Shown here one piece after another: positions 20,930-32,553 of a stretch of 64,000 nucleotides of DNA (the stretch's first letter is position 1; each line of letters begins with the position of its first letter). The stretch spans positions 26,827,621 to 26,891,620 of the forward strand of contig OY821784.1 in the NCBI GenBank assembly GCA_963682175.1. The letters run 5' to 3'. The position numbers and the translations under genes are program-made. The DNA is from Triglochin maritima. Its lineage: Eukaryota > Streptophyta > Magnoliopsida > Alismatales > Juncaginaceae. Below the pieces are notes generated by a model that saw only the letters and a list, made by a program, of their open reading frames with translations, did not search any database and was not told the origin of the DNA.

Positions 20930-22563
20930 TGCCTCTGAATCATCTCCAAGTATTCACCAAACTCTAAAGAAGATTAGAGAGATCAAAGCTAGTCAATCAA
21001 TCTCTAATTCAATGTTAGAATTAGGCTAATAACCCCTTCTATGCTCCAAAGAGTTTAATCTCTCAAGCACTCAATTAATAAAGGAATTTTCTGATGGATT
21101 ATGTGGAGAAAATATGGAGAGAGGAGAATATTGCATTCACGTAAACAAGGAAGGGAGGAGTGACCTCTTTATAAGGTTTCCTCTAACCCGCATCAGGTGC
21201 AAACCACTTACACATGATACCTTGTTAATCTCTCCACTAAACCACATCATGTGCAAACCACTTTGCACATAATCTCTTGTTTATTTCTCCTCTCATCATT
21301 CCATAACTACCTTTGACCAAGTTGGAACAATTCAACCCATGATCAGAAAATTTCTCTTATTAGTTCAGGCAAAATCGTGGGCAAATGATCGACCATTTTT
21401 CCTCTCTTTTGCCTCTCACAAAATTTTGATTAATAGCCAACAAAATTTGAGCTTTGGGTTTTAGCAAATTTATATGTTATAATGTGGCGGATCACATTGT
21501 ATCATGTAATATATTATGATATATAATGTCAAAATATTATACCCCATAATATATACATCTCATACGAATTTATTTATTATTCTAACCATGTCATTATTAC
21601 TAAATATTGATTTTATTATTTTACCACATGTATATTATTTCATAACACATGAAACTTAATACATCATATAAAATATAAAATCACATCTTTTGTTTTCCAG
21701 TTTTGTGGTGTGACCTATAGGAGGATCTAAGTTATGTTGGTAATGATATTAAACATTTAATATGATAAACTATATGCGGTATCTAGCTACACATTATAGT
21801 TACCCAAATAAGAAAGATGTTTTGCTCACTTGAACTAAACACGATTGATTTAGTGACATGAAGTTATATCACTTGTGTCTCTCCTTTGTTTCATGATATT
21901 AAGAATATTATACAAAGTAGAATTGTATCCTCTTGGTGTTATATATTTATTTCTTGATCTCACAAGCAAATTATAAATATGTAACTATACATAAGTTACA
22001 TTGTGCACATTACAACTTTTCTTCATCAAGGGGCCCAACAATATAATCACTCAAGTCAAGTGGTGCAATGATAATCTTTTGACATATCATCTTTTCCGGC
22101 AGAAGTCATGTATAATCAACTAATATCTTTATCACTATGCTCAATGATAGCTTTTGATAATAATCAAACTATACACTTTTCATGTGAAAAGATATAGGTC
22201 TCATATCTTAGGATTCAAAGACACAGTGAAACATTAATGACACAAGCATAATTTCATAATGTTTCATTTGTTAGGTCAATTCAATATATAAAAGAAACAT
22301 TTCTATTTCATATACTCGCGTTGTTAAAATATTTCTAGAGGTAGAATATCCTTTAACCAACATGACAATCTTATCTCGATAATTAATGTCCCATGTTAAT
22401 CTACATGATTGTGAATTACTTTCATTTTATGTAAATCATTATCTTTTAGAGCTCTACAGTTAAGGACCAAGATTCTCTTCTTTAAGACTTCTAAAAGACA
22501 AATACACATTTAATTCATAATAAAGGACAAATAAGAGTAAATTTGTAGAACACATTCCTTTCA
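20930..22563 (-). repeat. Truncated copia LTR, family C
   Basis: Parallels 15850-17843 over its length: tracts such as AGTTTTGTGGTGTGACCTAT and the terminal CACATTCCTTTCA match, so the LTR start is at 22563 on the minus strand. The U5 end is lost near 20930. Most of the CGGTTAACCG array seen in other C LTRs is absent here, apparently deleted. No target duplication found. Confidence 0.72.
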
Positions 22564-23459
22564 ACGTCACCATGATCATTTGGAAGCACTAGACTATAGA
22601 GAAAGTGATTACAACCATCAGATTGCTTCCAGATCCATCCAAACTCTTATTTCTTCTATAAATAGAATTGTAATGCCTCATTTTTTCTACTTCCTGCTCT
22701 CCTCCTGAGGTTAATTTCATTTCTTGTTTAGTAGAGTAGGTTTTATTTCTTGTTTATTAGAGTACATTTTAGTTTCTTAATTAGTTGTGTAGTGGAGGAG
22801 AAGAGGAGCAACCTTGTAATCTTTCCATTCAATCTAGTTTAATTCTTGTTCTTTACATTGATGTTTTCCATTTGATGCAATTTCCTTTATGTTTAGTCTT
22901 TGCTTAATCTAGTTTTCTACATTTCCATTATGGTTTTGTGTTGTTTTTTTATGTATTCTTGAGTTTAGGGATGAGTAGGGAGTAATCCATCCCCATTGTG
23001 GGTGGAGAAGAAGGTGACGTAATTATGTGATGTATTAAGTGTGCGTGTTAATCCTAACCTTTGAACCTCACATGAGTTCCATAACGATTGAACGAGATTT
23101 TCAGTCTTATCTTTGATGTGCTAATGATCTTGAGTGATGCTTGGCACATGCTTAGATTAGTGGACATATTTTATGGGGAATGATGATGTGAGGATAATGA
23201 TGGAGTGGATAATTCTTAACACACACACGTACACACATTGTCATTTCCGTATTTTTTCTCTACCCCCTATGGGGTTTATTTTATCGTTTTTTTTCTCATT
23301 TAGTACGCATAATAGTGTAATTTGATCTCAAATCTCTCTTTTCATTTCGCACTCGAGTATTGTGAACTCTGACTCGTACGCGCTCCTCATGGACACGACC
23401 CATACATGTCATATCTTCACCTACGTCGTGCACTTGCGGTATTATAATTGAATCAATCA
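22564..23459 (+). repeat. Family B LTR (subtype ending ATCAATCA), 5' truncated
   Basis: Picks up in the U3 near TACAACCATCAGATTGCTTC and a TATAAATAG box (about 22660), and continues to CGGTATTATAATTGAATCAA just before a decayed primer site. The first 300 bp or so, including the palindrome pair, are missing. The same subtype ending occurs at 36154, which may be its 3' partner. Confidence 0.72.
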
Positions 23460-23465
23460 AGTTTT

Positions 23466-23483
23466 TTGAATTGTTGTCGGGGA
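23466..23483 (+). other. Decayed tRNA-Asp primer-binding site
   Basis: TTGAATTGTTGTCGGGGA keeps the second half of TGGCGCCGTTGCCGGGGA, with C-to-T-like changes in the first. It lies 6 nt after the LTR end at 23459. Confidence 0.7.
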
Positions 23484-24689
23484 GCCATTTTCATAGTCGA
23501 GTTCACCATTTTGGTGGGGTTTTGTTTTTATTTTTACATTTTCTTTTCCTTTTTTGTTACTTGATAGGGGATTAAGTAGACAGGGGAGCTTAACTGAGGG
23601 AAACAAGAAGCCAGGAGAAGTTTGGGGAACAGATTCCCCAAAATATCCACCAGTGGCAGATTTGGTAACTCTGTTTGCATTTATGTTTCATTTGTAGCTT
23701 GTTCTTGCTATTCATTGTTGATATCTGCTATTGTCTACTTCATACATGCTCTATCTTGATGCCAAAAATTAATCTAAGATGCATATTCCCCTATTTTATG
23801 ACAACTTGGCCTCTAAAATTCAAATAAAAGGATTAGATTGTTTGCCATGTAGGTCATGCATCACCTATAGACTTTGCACGCATATTGTTTTCCTTTGCTT
23901 TAATTTCTTGTTGTCGATTTCGAGCGTGAGGTACGTGCACTTGCTCTCTCATTCATGCATGGTTAGGGCATGCATTAGTTAGTAAGGTGCATCGCGACAA
24001 GAGTGAGGCGAGTGATTGATTGATGTGTTTATGTCTAGCTTAGGATTCAAAACAACCTAAGGGGGGTCATCCTGTACAAGATAAGGTGTGGGATTTCATC
24101 ACCATTTCCTTAGCCCAAAAAATCACTCCTAATTAAGAGCCTGAATCTAAAATCAAGTATACATTGACCCCTAGGGACCTCGGTAGCATTAGGAGAGTGA
24201 TCTGGTCGCGAACCGTCATTGCCTGATCGACGTCACCCACTTTGTCGATAGTAGGAGAAACGAGATCTCCGGATCTTGGCTCACTTGCTGGGTTTTTTGG
24301 TCTTCGTCGTAAGGAGGTGAGGCATGTGGAGGTCGTGTGACCACACAGTTAGGCGTCGTATAGCTGTAAGTAAATATCTATAGTGAACTTAGGTTGTTTG
24401 AGTCGTGTTTACTAGATTAGGCTTCTACCCTCACTTGATCTAAGGATTCTTCCCTTCTCCTCAGAACCATCTTCTTCTCAGCTACTTCTACGTTCTAGTC
24501 TCCTCCCCTTTACACTCTCTATAAGTGTTTTAGGGTCGAGTCGAGCACTTTTTTGCGAGCTTGGCCTCGTGATGGTGAGAGTGGTTGACTCGATAATACT
24601 GTGTGAAAATGGATGGTTACATGGACTACCATCCATTTCATTGTTGGGACCAAGACTATTCTCCATTGTATTCCAGACCCATGCATTAT
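23484..24689 (+). other. Leader and gag start of a family B element, cut by a copia insertion
   Basis: Contains one palindrome (ATCCACCAGTGGCAGATT at 23644), the conserved leader blocks at about 23925-24010 and 24060-24350, and a short open stretch from about 24608 beginning MDGYMDYHPF. This looks like the gag N-terminus before the copia element at 24690. The frame does not continue after the insertion in an obvious way. Confidence 0.6.
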
Positions 24690-25341
24690 TGCGAATTGAA
24701 TTTAATCTTAGGTGGCATTCTAGTCACTAGCCACATCATCTATGGAGGGTGAGTTGTCTAGGTATTGATGACTCAACAAGTTGGAAGGTGAGAGGTTCAA
24801 GGATAGGAAGAGACAAAGAGTTTCTCCATTTATCCATGATTTTCGTCCTTGTTTTATGGTGCAATTTAAGTAGAGGTTGTAATGATGTTGAATGACCATC
24901 TTTATGTGGTGTATGTCTTAATTATGGAAGAGTTAGATTTCGGTTAAGTTGAAGAGTCATTGTAAGTGCCTATATAAGCACAAATGTTCTCCATTTGTAG
25001 TATGACAGAAAAAGAGAAAGAAGAAGAAGAATGTGAGTAGAAAGAAGAGAGAAAATATGAATGTTTGTTGCAAATCTCGTTTTGTATTTGAGTGTTAAGT
25101 AGTGATTTTCTTCTTCATTTGTGGCCACCTATTACTTAAATCAAGGTATGGTTTTAGTGATGGCAATGGAAGGCCCTAAGCATGGAGGGCAACGCGAGCC
25201 AAAACCGGACACCAGGTGCGGATTCTGAACCGCTGAATAATGATTTGGGACCACTGGTTGGCGGTCCAAGTGCGCCCAGTGGAGGGCGGCTTTATGGGGT
25301 GACATTGTTGAGTGCTCCCCGTCTTTCTCCTATATCTAACA
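24690..25341 (+). repeat. 5' LTR of the RT-less copia element
   Basis: 652 bp, TG(CGAATTGAATTTAATC) to ATATCTAACA. A TATATAAG promoter box lies near 24971. A palindrome pair related to that of the gypsy LTRs lies at 25228-25245 and 25249-25266, about 80 bp before the primer site. Confidence 0.85.
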
Positions 25342-25343
25342 TC

Positions 25344-25355
25344 TGGTATCAGAGC
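25344..25355 (+). other. Primer-binding site, tRNA-iMet
   Basis: TGGTATCAGAGC, the standard copia primer site complementary to initiator methionine tRNA, lies 2 nt after the LTR. Confidence 0.93.
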
Positions 25356-25362
25356 CTCGTCT

Positions 25363-26057
25363 AATGGGAGCTCAGGAATGACTTTGTTTGGTCATGTATC
25401 GTTGCCTCGCCTTTCGAATGGGAACTATGACAAATAGAGTATCCAAATGCGTGCCCTGCTTGGTGCGCATGATGCTTGGGAACTTGTGGAGAGTGGCTTC
25501 GAGGAGGTGGCTGTGATGGGGTAGCAACCATTGCACAAATCAAAGCACAAAAGGAGAGAAGAGCCAAAGACAAGATTGTTCTCTTCCTTCTCTTCCAAGC
25601 GGTGGATGAGAGTGGCTTTGAGAAGATCGTTGAAGCCAAGACATCGAAGGAGGCGTGGGATACCCTTGATAAGAGCTACAAGGGTGCCAACCGAGTGAAG
25701 CAAGTTCCCTAAATGCTTTGAGGAGAGTTCGAGGCGTTGAAAATGATGGAATCAGAAGGTGTTGCCAATTTCGTGATGAGGGTTGATGTGGTGGCGAACA
25801 AATTGAAGCGAAAGGCGTTAACCGAAGGAAGAGTGGTGGAGAAGGTGTTGTGTTGTCTCACTGAAGGCTTTGAATATGTTGTGTGTGCTCTCAAGGAATC
25901 AAAGGACCTCGATAAGATGATCGTCGATGACCTAGCAAGCTCATTGGAGGCACATGAACAAAGGAAGAAGAATAAGAAACGAGAGGTGTTGGAGGAGGTG
26001 TTGCAAGCAAAGATGTCGCTTAAAAAGGAGAAGCCTCGCAACGTCGATGGAGGATGA
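25363..26057 (+). pseudogene. Copia gag (UBN2-type), decayed
   Basis: A start codon at 25363 lies 8 nt past the primer site. Recognisable gag segments are IVEAKTSKEAWDTLDKSYKG, LRGEFEALKMMESEGVANF and CALKESKDLDKMIVDDLASS, the usual copia gag order. At least one frame change occurs before 25476. Stops interrupt at about 25709 (Q/L to stop in KQVP-stop-MLRGEFEAL) and 26055. It would have formed the particle shell; this copy cannot. Confidence 0.82.
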
Positions 26058-26645
26058 GGTGGTCGTCCAAACAAGAAGGAGGTCGAGTGCTTCAAGTGTA
26101 GGAAGCATGCCCATTTTGCGAAAGAGTGTTTGTCACAAAAGAAGGTGGAGGAGAGCTCCAATCGTAGCCATGGTGATCGTGAATCAAAGAAGGAGGTTGA
26201 GTGCTTCAACTATGAGAAGCAAGGACACTATGCAAGCGAATGTTGGTCAAAGAAAAGGGTGGAAGAAAACTTCAACCTTGTTTCCGTGGAGGAGAACGCT
26301 TGTGATGATGGAGTGGTTTTGCTTGCCGACAAAGGAGTGGAAACCGAACAAGAAGGTATTTGGTATCTCGATACAATAGCAAGCAATCACATATGTGGGA
26401 ATAGACACATGTCCGCACACTTGGAAGAGGGAGTGCATGGGTACGTCTCGTTTGGAGAAACATCGAAGGTGCGTGTGGAGGGGAAAGGGCACATCATGAT
26501 TCAAGTGAAGGATGGATCACAAAAGCTTATTTCCAACATCTACTTTGTGCCCGATATGAAGACAAACATACTAAGCATGGGACAACTCCAGGAGAAAGGG
26601 TTCACGATCTCGATGAAGGATCGACACATGACCGTGCGAGGATAA
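26058..26645 (+). pseudogene. Copia zinc knuckles and protease, with catalytic triad mutated
   Basis: Two nucleic-acid-binding CCHC knuckles: CFKCRKHAHFAKEC keeps all ligands; CFNYEKQGHYASEC has lost its second Cys. The protease motif is WYLDTIASNHICG where the family has DTGAS, so the Gly of the catalytic loop is Ile and activity is unlikely. The frame stops at 26643. Confidence 0.82.
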
Positions 26646-26654
26646 GATGGGCGC

Positions 26655-27600
26655 TTGATTGCAAAGGTAGAGATGTCCAAAAATCGAATGTTTAAGTTAA
26701 ATCTAACATGTGCTCGTGCTAGATGTTTGAATGCATGCATTGAGGGAGAATTGTTGTGGCATTTGCGACTTGGACACTTGAACTTTGGTGGGCTCCAAGA
26801 AATGGTGCAGAAGGTAATGCTGCATGGCTTGCTAATGCTTGAATCCAAAGAAGGCTTTTGTGAAGGTTGCATGGTTGGAAAATTACCAAGGAAGAGTTTT
26901 ACAAAACAAGCTTAATATAGAACAAAGAAGGTGCTAGAGTTGGTACATACCGATATTTATGGACCGATCACTCCATACTCGATTAGTAAGAATCGTTATT
27001 TCTTAACCTTTATTGATGATTTTTCACGCAAGACTTGGGTGTACTTGCTGAAGGATAAACCGAGTCATTTCGCATGTTCAAGAAGTTCAAGGCATATGTG
27101 GAGAAACAAAGTGACAATAGCATCAAGATATTGAGGTCTGATCGAGGAGGAGAGTTCACATCAACCGAGTTCAACAACTTTTGTGCGGAACATGTAATAA
27201 AATGCCATCTAACTGCTCCATACTCGTCACAACAAAATGGTGTAGCCGAGAGAAATAATAGAACCATCATGGACATGGTTCAAAGTATGTTAAAGAGAAA
27301 GAACGTGTCAAAAGAACTATGGGCCGAGGCGGTGGCTTGTGCGGTGTACACGTTGAATCGTTGCAAAACCGCAAGCTTGGAGGAAGTAACTCCACGAGAA
27401 GCTTGGAGTGGCTACAAGCTAACTATGGCACATCTGAAGGTGTTTGGGAGCATCGCCTATGCACATGTACCAAAGGAGAAAAGAATAAAACTTGATGATA
27501 GGAGCACGAAGCTTGTGTTCGTTGGCTATGATGAACGATCGAAAGCTTATAGGCTTCTCGATCCCACTAACCACAAAATTGTCATTAGCCGTGACATGTA
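26655..27600 (+). pseudogene. Copia integrase with pre-integrase zinc domain, frameshifted
   Basis: The pre-integrase domain (LLWHLRLGHLNFGGL, FCEGCMVGKL; an HHCC-type finger) is followed by the DDE core: HTDIYGP, then SDRGGEFTS, then SSQQNGVAERNN with the catalytic Glu. A stop at 26914 and a +1 frameshift near 27060 (KDKPSHF versus VISHMFKKF) break it. From 27074 to 27598 the frame is open and well kept, ending in VFVGYDERSKAYRLLDPTN. Confidence 0.85.
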
Positions 27601-27895
27601 GGTTAACGAGGAGGTAACATGGTATTCCAAAGAAGACATTTCACAAGTGCCAAATGAAGAACAAGAAGATGAAATTGCCAACCCCACTGAACATGAAACA
27701 GTCCCATCCGACAAACAAGACGACATGAGACCAAGGAGGTTCAAGACACTTCGTAAAATATACGAGATCACAAATGAGTTGCATATGGTGTGTCTTCTCA
27801 CACAAACCATAAACTTTACCAATTCGTTTGTATGTGAAGTTGCGAAATCATCTTGAAATGGAGGATGGAAGAGGATTAAGTTCAAAGAGGAGTAT
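27601..27895 (+). pseudogene. Copia integrase-RT linker fused to the polyprotein end; polypurine tract
   Basis: After a stop at 27599, the frame reads a linker rich in Glu and Asp to RRFKTLRKIYEITNELHMVC. It then jumps to NFTNSFVCEVAKSS-stop, which resembles the very end of copia polyproteins. Reverse transcriptase and RNase H, about 1.8 kb in family members, are missing. AAAGAGGAGTAT just before 27896 is the polypurine tract. Confidence 0.7.
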
Positions 27896-28999
27896 TGAGA
27901 ATTGAACTTAATCCTAGGTGGCATCCTAGTCACTAACCACATCATCCATGGAAGGTGAGTCATCTAGGTATTGATGACTCAACTAGTTGGAAGCTGAGAG
28001 GTTGAAGGAAAGGAAGAGACAAAGAGTTTCTCCATTTATCCATGATTTTCGTCCTTGTTTTATGGTGCAATTTAAGTAGAGGTTGTAATGATCGTGAATG
28101 GACAACTTTATGTTGTGTATGTCTTGATTATGGAAGAGTTAGATTTAGTTTAAGTTGAAGAGTCATTGTGAGTGCCTATATAAGCACAAGAGTTCTCCAT
28201 TTGTAGTATGAGAGAAAAAGAGAAAAAAGAAGAAGAATGTAAGTGATTAGGAAGAAGAGAGAAAAGATGAATGTTTGTTGCAAATCTCGTTTTGTAATTG
28301 AGTGTTAAGTAGTTATTTTCGTCTTTCATTCATGGCCACCTATTACATAAATCAAATGGTTTTAGTGATGGCAATGAAAGTAGACCTTTCAATTTTGGAC
28401 ACGACACGATTACACGACACGGACACGACACGATAAGGAGACACGATATAGACACGACTTTACACGAAATTTTTGTATGATTGAAATGATTTATTACGAT
28501 GTTTTGTGAACATATAAATATAAAATAATTGGTACACGATTTGACACGAACACGACACGATACACACGATAAGTTATTTTTGTACACGAAACAGACACGA
28601 ACTGCATCTTTTGTTTGATAATCAATTGTTTTTACTTTATTATAGTCAATTAAGATGTTATTTAGAATGAAAATATTAATATAACATGTCACTTAACTAT
28701 TTTCAATCTAAACATGATGAAATCTTTTCAATTTATACTATACACGATAACACGAAATCCTGACACGAATGCAGAACTGTCAGACACGATAGTACACGAA
28801 CACGACCCAATTGACAGGTCTAAATGAAAGGCCCTCATCATGGAGAGCAAGGCGAGCCAAAACTTGGCACCAGGTGTGGCTTCTGAACCGCTGAATAGCA
28901 GTTTGGGACCGCTGCTTGGCGGTCCAAGTGTGCCTGGTGGAGGGTGGCTTTCTGGGGTGACATTGTTGAGTGCTCCCAGTCTTTCTCCCATATCTACCA
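27896..28999 (+). repeat. 3' LTR of the RT-less copia element, carrying a hAT-like insertion
   Basis: Matches 24690-25341 on both sides of the 442-bp insertion at 28381-28822. It ends ATATCTACCA. The palindrome pair is at 28886-28903 and 28907-28924. The two LTRs differ at many scattered sites, so this is an older insertion than the one at 409-9009. Confidence 0.85.
28381..28822. mobile_element. Non-autonomous hAT-like element rich in ACACGA repeats
   Basis: Bounded by a perfect 8-bp duplication AATGAAAG (28373-28380 and 28823-28830). Ends are inverted: TAGACCTTTCAATTTTGG at the left, and the right end reads TAGACCTGTCAATTGGGT on the other strand. An 8-bp duplication points to the hAT superfamily. 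The interior is AT-rich, flanked by runs of ACACGA/ACACGACACG near both ends. There is no transposase. The equivalent, empty site (AATGGAAG) is in the sister LTR near 25165. Confidence 0.88.
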
Positions 29000-30572
29000 T
29001 ACATCATGGGTGCCTTAGAATAACACCCTGCATGGTGGAGACAATCTTAATAGTGAGGCTGAGCAGTCTTCAGATTGGGGTAATATGAGATAGGCACCGA
29101 CTGCTAGACAACCGTCTAGTTGTGTCTGATCATATGTTGGTCAACAAACTGAGACATTACAAGAAACTTTGGCCTCTTTCATTTGTGCGGTAGAGGATAT
29201 GAGTGCATTGGTGGCTCCTGTAACAATACCGTGTGACTGTTGTTGGTTGAGTGGTGACGTTACTGGAGAATGTCCTTATGTTCCCCTATAGCCTGAGTAT
29301 GAGCATACATTTTCCCGAAATGCTCAATGTGACCTTTACGCATCCACGTACAACCCAAGAGTGATGGATTCATGGGGAGACAATATTGATTCAATTTTGT
29401 ATACATCATACTCACTCCATTATTATCCTCCGGAATACCCACATCCCTACCAGCCACTACCCATGACCACATGGACTAATTCTCAGCCTATTAACACCCA
29501 ACCTACAAACTGTGACAATCAAAATGTGATCTTCAATGTTGACCCCAAATATTATTCCTTAGAACAAACTCTCCAAATGTTCATGGAAACCACTCACAAT
29601 GTATTGAAGTCCAACTTGAATTCCTTGCAAACTATGAAAATGAAAGTGAGTCAGATGAAAAAAGAATTAAGTGAACGTGAGGAGTGTGACATTTCTTGTC
29701 AACATGAGGATTATCTTCTTATATCAAACCACCACTACATCCACAAATTCAAAGGACAATCTTTGAAAGTCAAACTCCTAGTCAGTCTGAGGGACTTGGG
29801 GTTTCAATCAACGATCAATTGGTGGGGTATTTGATTCAAATTGACAATTGCATGGACCAATTTCATTATGAGTCGTCACAGGATTGTGCCTTATCATTTT
29901 GTTCCGTGCCCCTTGAGCCACATGATCTTAATGTTGTGCCTCTTAAGGACTCACCCTCTTAAGGACTCACCCTTGGTGGAGCAAGAGCTCCCTAATACCC
30001 CTAATTTCATACGACCTGGTGAGAGTTTCTCTCTCACTATTGTTCCGGGTCATCTTGAAAATGATGGGACACCAAACAACTATATTGTCAATGAGGGTAT
30101 TGGGAGTTCCTTAGATGATACCTTGGGTAAGAGACCCACTTTCTGTTTGGTTGGTGCATCGGGCAAGGATAATGAGGTTGTTGGCCTCGTTCTGGTGCAC
30201 CAGCCTGTTTGTTGGAGAGTTTGGATTGATGATCATAACTTCAATACCACAATCGGGGAAACTCTTCTTCCATTGCGCAATATTTCCCAAGCTCTTGAGA
30301 GGTTTGAGATCTTTCAGTTTGATCCTTTGAATCAGATGCCTTTGCGTCTCATTCACGAACCCCTCCCAATATTTTGTGCACTTTGTGAGGGGGCCCACAC
30401 GTGAGTATTTTTCCACCGCGTGGTGTCATGTTCCCTTCCAAGTGCATTGACCCACTTTTGAGTTCTCATTTGATGTCATTTGACAAATGATGATAGGAAC
30501 TTATTTTTGTACATAGATATATCTAAAAAAACAAAAAAGGCTCCAAGAGTGAGCATAGGTTGTTGTGGGCCC
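29000..30572 (+). pseudogene. Family B gag-like region and 3' spacer, right of the copia insertion
   Basis: Continues the element broken at 24690. 29361-29834 reads a segment (LEQTLQMFMETTHNVLKSNL, MKKELSEREE) parallel to residues 460-530 of the intact gag-protease (LENSMKNFMSTTSQVL, LAQSVHERER). 29841-30404 reads EPHDLNVVPLKDS-like sequence, the PGESFSLTIVPG region and CWRVWIDDHNFNTTIGETL, parallel to its C-terminus. Zinc knuckle and protease are not found. An 18-bp tandem duplication lies at about 29941-29976. At 30573 it is cut by a copia LTR, within the GTTGTGGGCCC also seen at 6139. Confidence 0.72.
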
Positions 30573-32553
30573 TGAAAGGAATGTGTTCTAAAAGTTTTAC
30601 TTTTATATGTCAATTATTATGAATCGGATGTGCAAACATTTTGTTCCTTGATTATGGTATTCGTCTTTTGGAAGTGTTAAGGAAGAGGTGCTTGGTCCTT
30701 AACCATAGAGCTCTAAAAGATAATGCCATACACAAATCAAAAGTTATTCACAGTCATGGTAATTAACATGGAACATTAATCACCTAGATAAGATTTTCGT
30801 GTTGGTCAACGATTGTTGTTGGTCTACTAATAATTGTCGACACGAGTATATAAAAGCGGAAAAGATCACTTTTATATATTGAATAGACCTAACAAGGAAA
30901 ACATTAAGGAATTGTGTTTCGTGTCATTAATGTTTTACTGTGTCTTAGATCCTAACATATGAGACTTATATCTTTTCACTCAACAAGTGCTTAATTTGAT
31001 TATTGTCAAAAGATATCAATGAGTATAGTGATAAAGGCAATAGTTGGTTGAACATGACTTGTGCTGGGAAAGATAGCTAGTCAAATGATTATTATTGCCC
31101 CTTTTAATTGAGTGATGATATTAGTGGGCCCCTTGATAGAGCGAAATTATAATGTGCACAATGTAACTTGAGTTAAGTTACATAGTTATAATTAGCTTAA
31201 AGAGATCAAGAAATGAATATAATACAAAGGTGACACATTTCTACTTTGTATATATTCTTAATATCATGGGGCAAGGGACGGACACAAGTGGTGCACTTAC
31301 AACACTAAATGGATCATGTTTAGTTTGAGTGGAACAAAGACATCTATGCTAATTGGGTAACAATAATGTGTAGTTAGATACCACTTATAGTTTGAGATAT
31401 TAAGTGTTTCCACCAATTTGACTTAGATCCTCCTATAGGTCACACCACAAAACTGGGAAACAAGAAGCTTAATTTTCAGTTCATATGATGTGTCGGGTTT
31501 CATGTGAAAAAAAGACACGTGTGGTGAATTAATAAAATCAATATGTCATGAGAATTGACATAATTAGAATCATGGATAAATTCATATGAGGTGAATATAT
31601 TATGGGGTGTAATAATTTAATATTACGTAGGATAATATATTACATAATATATGAATTTGCTAAAAACCCCAAAAGATCAAATTTTGGTGGAAATAAATCC
31701 AAAATTTGACAAAGGTAAAATCGGGATCAAAACGGTAAACCATTTTAGGTTCAATCGACTGGGGTGTCTTAAGGAACGGTCAACCAAACAAGGGTCGGAT
31801 AAAGGAAATGATTGACCGAAATTGTCTGTAGTGCCTCGGCAATTGGATTCGGTCAACCGGGCTTAATCGCTCAACCGAGAGAAAATATCCAGGAGCTATC
31901 TTGGGATATTTGCGGTAGACCGAATGTGACACGGTCTTCCGAAGAAGATTCACTGTAGAAATTTTGGTGGGTCAACGGTCGACCGGAGCAAGACGCGGAT
32001 CGTCCAAATTTTTCTAGAGAATTTTTCTCATGCATGTTAGGTCAACCGTCCAGCTCAAGGTCAACCGAACGTGTGTTAAAACTGAATGGTTCAATTAAAC
32101 GAGAAATTTTTTTGGTTAACCGAACAACACGATTTTTGCCTGAATTATTAAGAGAGTAATGAGATCATGGGTTGGATTAATTCCAGATTTGATGAAACGT
32201 TTTTTAGGATGCTTATGTGGCAATTTGGAATTAATATTAGGGAGAATAAGAAAGAGATCATGACCAGATAATAGTTCTTGATAAGGATGATTTGGGAGCC
32301 CATAAAAGGACCCCTTATTCTACTTGTTTATGTAATGCATAAATTCTCTCTCTCATTAATCTCTCCCTTATCACCACGAAAATCTCTTAATAGTTTTAAG
32401 TTTTGGACATAGAAATCTTAGGATCTTAAAAAGGGGTTATTAGCTAGATTCTAAGCTTAATTAGAGATTGATTGATTAGCTCATTTCTCTCTAATCTATT
32501 TTAGAGTTTGGGGAACACTTGGAGGCAAATCAGCAGGCGATTCGACGAGCAAC
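30573..32553 (+). repeat. Copia LTR, family C, 3' truncated
   Basis: Starts TGAAAGGAATGTGTTC and follows the other C LTRs, including the CGGTC/GACCG array at about 31740-32120, to GGAACACTTGGAGGC. Another LTR then begins at 32554. The last 300 bp or so of U5 are not seen again. Confidence 0.75.

Larger units (their letters stand above)
24690..28999 (+). mobile_element. Copia element lacking RT and RNase H
   Basis: 5' LTR 24690-25341, tRNA-iMet primer site, gag, zinc knuckles, protease, integrase, a short tail, polypurine tract and 3' LTR 27896-28999. Reverse transcriptase and RNase H are missing between the integrase linker (ITNELHMVCLL) and the polyprotein end (EVAKSS stop). The 3' LTR is longer only because of a 442-bp DNA transposon. 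No clean 5-bp target duplication is visible (ATTAT versus TACAT). It sits inside a family B gag. Confidence 0.85.

Noticed and set aside
23461..23485. tRNA gene near the LTR-leader junctions
   Set aside because: Only the 3'-end complement of tRNA-Asp is present, as expected for a primer-binding site; no cloverleaf.
24685..29004. 5-bp target duplication around the RT-less copia element
   Set aside because: Left flank ATTAT and right flank TACAT do not match well enough; no duplication claimed.
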